The notes under the pieces were generated by a model. The model saw only the letters and a program-made list of their open reading frames with translations. It searched no databases and was not told where the DNA came from. A DNA stretch of 64,000 nt from Streptomyces sp. NBRC 109706 (GTDB lineage Bacteria; Actinomycetota; Actinomycetes; Streptomycetales; Streptomycetaceae), in contig NZ_BBOM01000007.1 in NCBI RefSeq assembly GCF_000974485.1, positions 124,001 through 188,000 of the forward strand. Reading direction: 5' to 3'. This document shows, in pieces, positions 37,207 to 44,521 of the stretch. The translations under genes and the position numbers were made by a program. The stretch's first letter is position 1, and each line of letters starts with the position of its first letter.

Positions 37207-37437
37207 ATGACCCACGACCAGGAACCGGTCCGGCTGGAGCCCTATGTCGAGACGCTTCGCGCCCGGTTACCCCCGGAGCAGTTCATTCTGCTGATGCGCA
37301 CCTTCCATGCCCTGCTCACCGACGGTGGCGCGTTGCGTCTCCCCCTGGTGCCGCACCCGCCGGGCGAACGCGAGCCCTTCACCGCCGAACTGCAGAGCGA
37401 GATGCTCACCCTGATGCGACTCACCGCCGCCCCCTGA
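37207..37437 (+). CDS. Small conserved-looking protein, 76 aa
   Basis: I do not recognise this 76-aa protein (MTHDQEPVRLEPYVETLRARL start). It has one amphipathic helix (EQFILLMRTFHALLTDG) and a second near the C-terminus (FTAELQSEMLTLMRLTA), and no membrane segment. AGAG precedes the ATG at 37207. Codon use matches the neighbours. It is divergent from the kinase-like gene and may be co-regulated with it. Confidence 0.55.
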   Translation: MTHDQEPVRLEPYVETLRARLPPEQFILLMRTFHALLTDGGALRLPLVPHPPGEREPFTAELQSEMLTLMRLTAAP

Positions 37438-37602
37438 CCCGCCGTCACCCCTCCCCCGCCGCCCCGGAACGCTCCCGACTCCCCGTCTCCCTGCCCATCG
37501 GGGCCCCTGACCCCGAACGCGCCGGCCCGCCGAGAACGCGAGGACGCGCAGACCTCCCCGGGGTTCGCCCCGACCGGGCCGGCGGGTGTCATCTTTTTGC
37601 TA

Positions 37603-37622
37603 GGTGTTTTCCGAACAACACC
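37603..37622. promoter_or_regulatory. 20-bp palindromic operator candidate
   Basis: GGTGTTTTCCGAACAACACC pairs at 8 of 10 symmetric positions and overlaps the likely -10 area of the FUSC-like gene (start at 37646). The length and symmetry suit a TetR/MarR-type repressor. A T-rich stretch (TTTTT) lies just upstream. Confidence 0.5.
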
Positions 37623-37645
37623 ACAGGGAGCGAAAGGGGAGATAT

Positions 37646-38887
37646 ATGCCGGATGTCTCCGAGCATATCGCCGGCCTCGCCAAGCGGGGCTCGGAGCCCG
37701 TGGTGGTGCAGACCCTCCGATCCACGGCGGCGGCCACCCTCGCCTATATGGCCGCGCGTTGGCTGACGGATGTCACCGCCCCACTGCTGGCCCCGCTGAC
37801 CGCGCTGCTCGTCGTCCAGGTCACCCTCTTCGCCACCATCACCACCGGCGTGCGCCGGGTCAACGCCGTGGTCACGGGCGTGCTGTTGGCCTCCGCCTTC
37901 AGCGCGGTGGTGGGCCTCAGCTGGTGGAGCCTGGGCCTGCTGATCCTCGCCGCGCTGACGGCCGGCCACCTGGTGCGGGTGAGCGAGTTCGTTCCCGAGG
38001 TGGCCATCAGCGCGATGCTGGTGCTCGGCGTGACCCAGGTCGCGGAGACCGCGCTGGACCGCGTGGTGGAGACGGTCATCGGGGCGGTGGTCGGGCTGCT
38101 GTTCAACCTCGTCTTCATCCCGCCCGTCTGGGTGCGCTCGGCCGGCGAGGACATCGAGGAACAGGCCCGACGGATGCGACAACTCCTCATCCGACTGAGC
38201 GAGGAGGCCGACGAGAACGACTCCCCCCACCCCCAGCTGCCCGACAAACTGGAGGAGGCGCGCCAGCTCGACCACGACGTCGCCCAGGTGGACGCCTCGC
38301 TCACCCAGGCGGAGGAGAGCCTGCGGTTCAACCCCCGGGCCAAGGAACCGCTGCTCACCCGCATCGTGCTGCGCACCGGCCTCGACACCCTGGAGGTCTG
38401 CGCGGTGATCCTGCGAACGATGTCCCGCAACATCAGCGACCTGGCCGCCCGCCGCACCGACGAACCACTCTTCCCCGACGATGTGGCCCCGGCCATGCGG
38501 GAGCTGCTGACCAACCTGGCCGGCGCCGTCGACAGCTTCGCGACCCTGATCACCAGCCAGGTCAGCAGCGCGGCCGACGAGGCGGAGGCGTTCCTGGAAG
38601 TGGAGCTGGAGGCCGCGCGGATCTCCCGGGAGCATGTCGCCAAACTGCTGCTGGCCCGGGTGCAGGAGCACCCCAAGCAGTGGCAGTGGCATGGCTCGCT
38701 GCTCGCCGAGGTGGACCGGATGCTGGAGGAGTTGGACATCCAGAAGCGTTCCACCAACCTGGCGGCGGAGCTGGACCGCGTCTCCCGGGAGGAGCGCGAG
38801 CAGTATCCACGCCTCTACCGGATGCGCCGCCGCGCCCAGCGGCTGCAGCGGCGCGTCAAACGCGCGTGGCAGGCCCGCACCGGCTGA
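37646..38887 (+). CDS. FUSC-like membrane protein (aromatic acid exporter-type)
   Basis: A 413-aa membrane protein. About six hydrophobic helices lie in the first 160 residues (TLRSTAAATLAYMAARW, PLLAPLTALLVVQVTLFAT, VNAVVTGVLLASAFSAVVGL, AISAMLVLGVTQV, VIGAVVGLLFNLVFIPPV), followed by a long charged, helical cytoplasmic C-terminus. This is the half-size arrangement of FUSC/ArAE-family proteins linked to efflux of aromatic acids; the substrate here is unknown. AGGGGAGATAT lies just before the ATG at 37646, and a palindromic operator candidate lies just upstream. Confidence 0.8.
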   Translation: MPDVSEHIAGLAKRGSEPVVVQTLRSTAAATLAYMAARWLTDVTAPLLAPLTALLVVQVTLFATITTGVRRVNAVVTGVLLASAFSAVVGLSWWSLGLLILAALTAGHLVRVSEFVPEVAISAMLVLGVTQVAETALDRVVETVIGAVVGLLFNLVFIPPVWVRSAGEDIEEQARRMRQLLIRLSEEADENDSPHPQLPDKLEEARQLDHDVAQVDASLTQAEESLRFNPRAKEPLLTRIVLRTGLDTLEVCAVILRTMSRNISDLAARRTDEPLFPDDVAPAMRELLTNLAGAVDSFATLITSQVSSAADEAEAFLEVELEAARISREHVAKLLLARVQEHPKQWQWHGSLLAEVDRMLEELDIQKRSTNLAAELDRVSREEREQYPRLYRMRRRAQRLQRRVKRAWQARTG

Positions 38888-38927
38888 GCCCTGGCGCCGG
38901 CCGCCGGCCGAGGCCGGTGACGGCCGG

Positions 38928-39281
38928 TCAGGAACCGAAGGAAATACTGCCGTTGATGGTGCCCGCCTGGATCACCGGGCCGGTGACCCGCGCGTCGCCG
39001 GAGATCTCGTTGTGCACCCCGCCCCCGAGCTCGGGCCGGTGGGTGTCCGCCCAGTCGCGCAGCTGACCGGCGAACTCGTCGTCCCCCTCGGCGCGCTGCG
39101 TGAGGCGCCCCGCCAGCGCTCGCACGGCCTCGTCGTCCGCCGGATCGACGGGCTCGGGGTCCTCCCCGGCGGCAACCCTGCGGGTCAGTGACAACAGCGC
39201 GTCCCAGGCCCGCCGGCCCACCTCATTCGCGGCACTCGCCGCAGCCGCGGTGACCAGGCCGACAACGGATTGAAGGTCCAT
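38928..39281 (-). CDS. Small protein with C-terminal BASS-type amyloid-signalling motif
   Basis: A 117-aa protein. Residues 1–85 are helical and Ala/Asp-rich (VGLVTAAAASAANEVGRRAW, AVRALAGRLTQRAEGDDEF). Residues 90–116 form a glycine-punctuated beta segment: HNEISG, then GPVIQAG, then GSISF. This pattern, N-x-I-x-G ... Q-x-G-x-I-x-G, is the one described as a bacterial amyloid signalling sequence (BASS) in actinobacterial NLR-associated proteins. It may act as a receiver or adaptor for such signalling. No NLR gene is in the window. It is convergent with the FUSC-like gene. Confidence 0.65.
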   Translation of the reverse strand: MDLQSVVGLVTAAAASAANEVGRRAWDALLSLTRRVAAGEDPEPVDPADDEAVRALAGRLTQRAEGDDEFAGQLRDWADTHRPELGGGVHNEISGDARVTGPVIQAGTINGSISFGS

Positions 39282-39330
39282 GGGGCAACGGTAGTGGCCC
39301 GGACCCCGACACCGCCACGGGAACGGCGGA

Positions 39331-39933
39331 TCAGTCCGACCCCGCCAGCACCACCAGCCGCTCCCACAACTCCCCCACCCGCGCGTCGAGTTCGGCGAGC
39401 GTGCCGTCGTTGTCCACCACGAAGTCCGCGATGGCCAGCCGCTCCTCGCGGGTGGCCTGGGCCGCCATTCTGGCGCGCGCGTCGGCCTCGCCCATCCCCC
39501 GCGACCCGGTCAGCCGGGCCAGTCTGGTCTCCTCGGTGGCATCCACCACGACCACCGCCGCATAGCGGTGCGAAAGCCGCTCCTCGGCGAGCAGCGGCAC
39601 ATCGTGCACCACGACCTGCCCGGGGCCGGACTGCGCCTGCAACTCGGCCGAACGCCGCGCCACCAGGGGGTGCACGATGCCGTTCAGCACCTTGCGGCGC
39701 TCGGGGTCGGCGAAGACCAGACGCCCCAGCCGCTCCCGGTCCAGTGCCCCGTCGGCGCCCAGCACCTCGTCGCCGAACTCGGCGACCACCGCGGCCAAGC
39801 CCGGCGTCCCCACGGCCACCACCTCGCGCGCGATCCGGTCGGAGTCCACGATCACCGCGCCACGGCGCGCCAGAGCGCGCGCGACCTCGCTCTTGCCGGA
39901 GCCGATACCCCCGGTCAACCCCACTGCCACCAT
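39331..39933 (-). CDS. coaE: Dephospho-CoA kinase
   Basis: Final step of coenzyme A synthesis: phosphorylates the 3' hydroxyl of dephospho-CoA. The 200-aa protein has Walker A GGIGSGKS (residues 8–15), the substrate-binding DSDRIAREVV region and the family motif VVVHDVPLLAE. The C-terminal extra domain found in some actinobacterial CoaE proteins is absent. It starts 14 bp after the PAC2 gene stop, so these two probably form an operon downstream of rpsA. Confidence 0.95.
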   Translation of the reverse strand: MVAVGLTGGIGSGKSEVARALARRGAVIVDSDRIAREVVAVGTPGLAAVVAEFGDEVLGADGALDRERLGRLVFADPERRKVLNGIVHPLVARRSAELQAQSGPGQVVVHDVPLLAEERLSHRYAAVVVVDATEETRLARLTGSRGMGEADARARMAAQATREERLAIADFVVDNDGTLAELDARVGELWERLVVLAGSD

Positions 39934-39947
39934 GCGGGCAGGCTACG

Positions 39948-40895
39948 CTACGGCGTTCCGTCGCCGTCCTCGCGTTCGGCGAGAAAGCGCTCGAAGACCT
40001 CGCCCAGCTCGTCCGCCGAGGGCAGCTCCGCGGGCTCCGCCACCAGATTGCCCCGGGTGGCCGCGCCGGCGACCGCGTCGTACTGCTGCTCAAGACCGCG
40101 CACGACCGCGACCAGGTCCGTCTCGCCCTCGGCCAACTCGCGTTCGATCTCGTCCTGGGTCTTCAGCGCCTGGCTGCGCAGCACATGAGCCGCCTCCGGG
40201 AGCACCAGGCCGGTGGCGGCCGTGATCGACTCCAGCACCACCAGCGCCGCGTCCGGGTAGCGGGACCTGGAGATGTAGTGCGGCACATGGGCGGCGACGC
40301 CGACCACATCGTGCCCGCCCTGTTCGAGCCGCAGCTCCACCAGCGCCGCCGCGCTCCCCGGCACCTGTGCCTCCTCGAAGACCGAACGCTGCAGGGGGAT
40401 CAGCTCGGCGCGGTTGCCGTGCGGGGTGAGGCCGACCGGCCGGGTGTGCGGCACCCCCATCGGAATCCCGTGGAACGTGACGGCGAGACGGACCCGAAGC
40501 CGCTCCACCAACTGCCCCACGGCGGCGGCGAAGCCCTCCCACTCCACATCGGGCTCGGGTCCGGAGAGCACCAGGAACGGCTGGTGGGTGGCGTCCCTGG
40601 CCAGGCGCAGCTCCAGCGCGGGGTGTTCGTAGGCGGTCCAGCGCTGCCGACGGAACGTCATCGTCGGCCGCCTGGCGCGGTAGTCCACCAGACGGTCGTG
40701 GTCGAACCGGGCGACGGGAACGGTGGGGCCGGCGAGCAGCTGTTCCACCAGTTGGCCGCCCGTGTCACCCGCGTCGATAAATCCGTCGAAGTGGTAGAGC
40801 AGGACGGGCCCGGCGCTCTCAGCTCCCCCGACGGCCTCCTCCACCCGTGCCACCCCGTCGGGCTCCCATGCGTACAACTCCTGCGGATCACGCAC
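39948..40895 (-). CDS. PAC2-family protein
   Basis: A 315-aa protein with the proteasome-assembly-chaperone-2 fold (PAC2 superfamily). In actinobacteria these proteins are widespread and mostly uncharacterised. Visible family blocks are LLYHFDGFIDAGDTGGQLVEQL (in parts), PFLVLSGPEPDVEWEGF, TFHGIPMGVPHTRP and GVAAHVPHYISRSRYPDAAL, with helices at the C-terminus. The GTG at 40895 (VRDPQELYAWEPD) matches the usual start. It is directly upstream of coaE. Confidence 0.9.
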   Translation of the reverse strand: MRDPQELYAWEPDGVARVEEAVGGAESAGPVLLYHFDGFIDAGDTGGQLVEQLLAGPTVPVARFDHDRLVDYRARRPTMTFRRQRWTAYEHPALELRLARDATHQPFLVLSGPEPDVEWEGFAAAVGQLVERLRVRLAVTFHGIPMGVPHTRPVGLTPHGNRAELIPLQRSVFEEAQVPGSAAALVELRLEQGGHDVVGVAAHVPHYISRSRYPDAALVVLESITAATGLVLPEAAHVLRSQALKTQDEIERELAEGETDLVAVVRGLEQQYDAVAGAATRGNLVAEPAELPSADELGEVFERFLAEREDGDGTP

Positions 40896-41049
40896 CGTCC
40901 CCGTTCTCCTTCCGGTGTCCTCGCATGCTTGGCGTCTCCCGGGTCAACGCCGCGATCGCGAAGCGCATTCCCGCGGTCAACATGGCGGCGTCCGCGGCCC
41001 GTTGTCAAACAGCCAGCCGAACAGGCCGCCAGCCGGGGCGAGAAACGGC

Positions 41050-41083
41050 CAGGGGCCCGTTTCCAGAAGGAAACGGGCCCCTG
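41050..41083 (-). terminator. rpsA terminator hairpin
   Basis: Perfect 15-bp arms (41050–41064 and 41069–41083) with an AGAA loop lie 31 bp downstream of the rpsA stop. It is the strongest hairpin in the gap before the PAC2 gene. Confidence 0.8.
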
Positions 41084-41113
41084 AGCACGGGACCGAGCCC
41101 GTGGCAGCCTGGG

Positions 41114-42625
41114 TCAGCTCTGACCGCCGGCCAGCTTCTCGCGAAGCGCGGCCAGCGCCTCGTCCGAAGCCAGGGCGCCGGAGTCCTCCGCCGGGCTGGA
41201 GGAGTACGAGCTGCCACCGCCCGAACCGCCGCCGGCCTGCGGGGCGCTGCCGCCGCCACCGGCGGCCTCCGCCTCGGCCTGCGCGTCCGCCTCGCGGGAC
41301 TTGATGACCTGCGCCTGGTGCTGCTCGAAGCGCTGCTGCGCCTCGGCGTACTGGCGCTCCCACTCCTCGCGCTGCTTGTCGAAGCCGGGCAGCCAGTCGT
41401 TCGCCTCCGGGTCGAAGCCCTCGGGGTAGATGTAGTTGCCCTGGTCGTCGTAGGACGCCGCCATGCCGTAGAGCGTCGGGTCGAACTCGACCACCATCGG
41501 GTCGGCGCCGAAGTTCTCGTTGGCCTGCTTCAGCGAGAGGCTGATCCGACGACGCTCCAGGTCGATGTCGATGACCTTGACGAAGATCTCGTCGTTGACC
41601 TGGACGACCTGCTCCGGGATCTCCACATGGCGCTCGGCCAGCTCGGAGATGTGCACCAGGCCCTCGATGCCCTCGTCCACCCGGACGAACGCGCCGAACG
41701 GCACGAGCTTGGTGACCTTGCCCGGGACGACCTGACCGATCTGGTGCGTCCGCGCGAACTGCTGCCACGGGTCTTCCTGGGTCGCCTTCAGCGACAGGGA
41801 GACGCGCTCGCGGTCCATGTCCACGTCGAGCACCTCGACGGTGACCTCCTGGCCGACCTCGACGACCTCGGAGGGGTGGTCGATGTGCTTCCAGGACAGC
41901 TCGGAGACGTGCACCAGGCCGTCCACGCCACCCAGGTCCACGAAGGCACCGAAGTTGACGATGGAGGAGACGACGCCGGAGCGCACCTGACCCTTCTGGA
42001 GGGTGGTGAGGAAGGTCTGGCGGACCTCGCTCTGCGTCTGCTCCAGCCAGGCGCGGCGGGAGAGAACCACGTTGTTGCGGTTCTTGTCCAGCTCGATGAT
42101 CTTGGCTTCGAGCTCCTTGCCGACATAGGGCTGGAGGTCGCGGACCCGGCGCATCTCCACGAGGGAGGCCGGCAGGAAGCCACGGAGACCGATGTCGAGG
42201 ATGAGGCCGCCCTTGACGACCTCGATGACGGTACCGGTGACGATGCCGTCCTCGTCCTTGATCTTCTCGATGGTGCCCCAGGCGCGCTCGTACTGGGCGC
42301 GCTTCTTCGACAGGATGAGACGGCCTTCCTTGTCCTCCTTCTGGAGAACAAGGGCCTCGATCTCATCGCCGACGGCGACAACCTCGTTGGGGTCCACGTC
42401 GTGCTTGATCGACAGCTCTCGCGAGGGGATGACCCCCTCGGTCTTGTAGCCGATGTCGAGCAGGACCTCGTCCCGGTCGACCTTCACGATGACGCCGTCG
42501 ACGATGTCGCCGTCGTTGAAGTACTTGATCGTCTCGTCGATCGCGGCGAGGAAGGCTTCCTCGGAACCGATGTCGTTGACCGCAACCTGCGGGGTGGTCG
42601 CGGTGGTCTCGGTGCTGCTCGTCAT
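41114..42625 (-). CDS. rpsA: 30S ribosomal protein S1
   Basis: S1 binds mRNA and helps recruit it to the ribosome. The 503-aa protein contains four S1 RNA-binding repeats (roughly residues 35–105, 125–190, 210–280 and 295–365) in the DGIVTGTV, VVSSIVNFGAFVDLGG and VTKLVPFGAFVRVDEGIEGL regions. Then comes a long C-terminal tail rich in Gln, Glu, Ala, Gly and Ser. The ATG at 42625 follows GGAG. It is transcribed from a strong promoter about 205 bp upstream. Confidence 0.97.
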   Translation of the reverse strand: MTSSTETTATTPQVAVNDIGSEEAFLAAIDETIKYFNDGDIVDGVIVKVDRDEVLLDIGYKTEGVIPSRELSIKHDVDPNEVVAVGDEIEALVLQKEDKEGRLILSKKRAQYERAWGTIEKIKDEDGIVTGTVIEVVKGGLILDIGLRGFLPASLVEMRRVRDLQPYVGKELEAKIIELDKNRNNVVLSRRAWLEQTQSEVRQTFLTTLQKGQVRSGVVSSIVNFGAFVDLGGVDGLVHVSELSWKHIDHPSEVVEVGQEVTVEVLDVDMDRERVSLSLKATQEDPWQQFARTHQIGQVVPGKVTKLVPFGAFVRVDEGIEGLVHISELAERHVEIPEQVVQVNDEIFVKVIDIDLERRRISLSLKQANENFGADPMVVEFDPTLYGMAASYDDQGNYIYPEGFDPEANDWLPGFDKQREEWERQYAEAQQRFEQHQAQVIKSREADAQAEAEAAGGGGSAPQAGGGSGGGSSYSSSPAEDSGALASDEALAALREKLAGGQS

Positions 42626-42984
42626 GTGGTAAAGGGCTCCGGTACGGACATATTGGTAGGCACTGCTACGCCGAAGACCCCTATCGCCACTGCCGCAGCC
42701 GGACAGCCTGAGAAGCGCGAATCCCGATCCCGAGGGATCTGACACGCGCCTCGCCAACCGAGGAGACATACAACAGTTACGAGCGCGACCTGCTCCGTCC
42801 GAGGCGCGCAAGCCCGCAGCGCGTCTTATAGCATACGGGGGCATCCGACCAGGGTCAATGCGCGGTTCGCCCCACGAGGCGCGCGGACGGGCCGAAACTC
42901 GTGCTTCCCCGCCCGTCTCGCTCGTGCGCGCCCCTCGTCGACGAGAGTGGCCGCCACGCCCTTCACCGGCGCGGCGGCCATCAA
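42626..42984. other. rpsA promoter and leader
   Basis: The 359-bp gap holds the rpsA promoter (42830–42858) and a leader of about 200 nt with several short GC-rich hairpins. I cannot assign a known r-protein leader structure from inspection, and I see no other gene. The rest, up to 42984, separates rpsA from the stop of the lytic transglycosylase gene. Confidence 0.5.
42830..42858 (-). promoter_or_regulatory. Strong vegetative promoter of rpsA
   Basis: On the minus strand TTGACC (42858–42853) and TATGCT (42835–42830) are separated by 17 nt, close to the consensus for the principal sigma factor HrdB. Transcription would start near 42823, giving a leader of about 200 nt. Confidence 0.7.
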
Positions 42985-44388
42985 TCATAGGGCGCGGCGT
43001 GTCCCGACGAGACCGCCGGGGTCGCTCTGTCCCGACCCCTCGGGGTTGTCCGGATCCACCGGGCTCTCGGGGTCGTCGGGATCCTCCGGGTCCTCCGGGT
43101 CGGGGCACTCCTCCGAGCCCTCGTCGCCGTCGTCGTCGCCGTCGCCCGGGCGCCCTTCGCCCTCCTCGCCGTCGCCGGGCTCCTCGGGGCTCTCCGGCAC
43201 CTCGGGGTCGTCCGGGTCGACGGGAGCCTCGGGGTCTTCCGGATCATCCGGATCGTCCGGATCCACCGGGCACTCCGGCTCGCCCGGCTCCTCGCCCGGC
43301 TCCTCCGGTTCTTCGGGCTCCTCCGGCTCCTCGGGGTCGTCCGGGTCCTCGCCGCCCGGATCCGGGGACTCGCCGTCGGGCTCCTCCTCGTCCGGATCGG
43401 GGCCGGGGCGGACCTCGCCGCCGGACTCGGCCGGCGGGGGCGTCGGACGCTCCTCGTCCCCACCGGGCCGGTCGGTCTCCTCGCGACCGGCGCCGCCACG
43501 GTCCGGCCGGTCGGCGGGACGGTCACCGGGGCCGTCCGGGTTGCCCGCGCCCGGGCTGTCCGGCAGCGCGCCCTGGCCGTCGGGGACCTCGTGGGCGCCC
43601 TCGCGGTAGTACTCCAGCCAGGAGCGGACCGTGCGGACGTAGTCCCAGGAGCGGTTGTAGCTGAGGAGCGCCTGGTCGAGCTCGTCGGGGTCGGAGAGAT
43701 CCCGGCCGTTCGCGCAGAGGTAGTTGCCCGCGGCGAGGGCGGCGTCATAGACGTTGTTGGGATCGGCGACCCCGTCGTCGTTGCCGTCCGCGCTCCAGTT
43801 GGCCCAGGTGGAGGGGATGAACTGCATGGGGCCGACCGCCCGGTCGTACCGGGTGTCGCCGTCCCAGCTGCCGCCGTCCGTGTCGGCGATATGGGCGAAG
43901 CCGTTGCCGTCCAGCGCCGGGCCCAGGATCGGGCTGGCCGTGGTGCCGTCGGCTGTCACATCGCCGCCCCTGGCGTGGCCGGACTCGACCTTGCCGATGG
44001 CGGCCAGCACCTGCCATTCGAGCCGGCAGCCCGGGGTGGTCTCGGCGAGCCGCGCCTCGGCCCGCCGGTAGGCGTCCAGCACCGTGGCGGGGATGCCGGA
44101 GCCGTCGGCGACCTCCGAGCCGCCGCCCTGGCCGGGATCGTCGCTTTCCGCCTCGGGATCCACCGTGTCGAGGGGCGGCAGATCCGTGTGGTACGGAAGC
44201 TCGACCCCCTCGGCCGGTGGCGCCTCGTCGGGCTGTTGGGTGACGGGCCGGTCGGTCGGCTCGGGCGGCGGGGCCGCCCCCTGGCCGAAGACGTCCGACG
44301 CCTGAGAGGCCGACAGCGCGGCCATGGCGACGGCCGCCACCGCCGAGCCGGAAAGCCCCCTACGGATTCTGGTGATGCGCAACCCCAC
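42985..44388 (-). CDS. Secreted lytic transglycosylase with long acidic tail
   Basis: A 467-aa exported peptidoglycan lytic transglycosylase. A signal peptide (about residues 12–36) is followed by an acidic linker and an SLT-type domain (about 98–265) with the catalytic glutamate E135 in AAIGKVESGHARG, QFIPSTWANW and a Ca-like loop (DGNDDGVADP). From about residue 270 the tail is low complexity: Pro/Asp/Glu repeats of the DPED type to the end. GTG 44388 is the start, with GAGGGGAA upstream. An ECF-type promoter candidate lies at 44427–44452. Confidence 0.85.
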   Translation of the reverse strand: MGLRITRIRRGLSGSAVAAVAMAALSASQASDVFGQGAAPPPEPTDRPVTQQPDEAPPAEGVELPYHTDLPPLDTVDPEAESDDPGQGGGSEVADGSGIPATVLDAYRRAEARLAETTPGCRLEWQVLAAIGKVESGHARGGDVTADGTTASPILGPALDGNGFAHIADTDGGSWDGDTRYDRAVGPMQFIPSTWANWSADGNDDGVADPNNVYDAALAAGNYLCANGRDLSDPDELDQALLSYNRSWDYVRTVRSWLEYYREGAHEVPDGQGALPDSPGAGNPDGPGDRPADRPDRGGAGREETDRPGGDEERPTPPPAESGGEVRPGPDPDEEEPDGESPDPGGEDPDDPEEPEEPEEPEEPGEEPGEPECPVDPDDPDDPEDPEAPVDPDDPEVPESPEEPGDGEEGEGRPGDGDDDGDEGSEECPDPEDPEDPDDPESPVDPDNPEGSGQSDPGGLVGTRRAL

Positions 44389-44426
44389 GCGTACTTCCCC
44401 TCGTTGACGCCTCTCCCCCAGTGACC

Positions 44427-44452
44427 GACGACCGTACGACACGGTTGGTTCC
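44427..44452 (-). promoter_or_regulatory. Candidate ECF-sigma promoter of the lytic transglycosylase
   Basis: Minus-strand GGAAC, a 17-nt spacer and CGTC match the general extracytoplasmic-sigma pattern GGAAC-N16/17-CGTC. The site is 39 nt upstream of the GTG start. In Streptomyces, envelope-stress sigma factors of this type control wall-active genes. Confidence 0.4.
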
Positions 44453-44521
44453 CACGGCACGAACGGGGCGAGTGGTTGCTGTGACGGTACGGAGAACGCG
44501 CGACCAACCGGGACAGAACGG

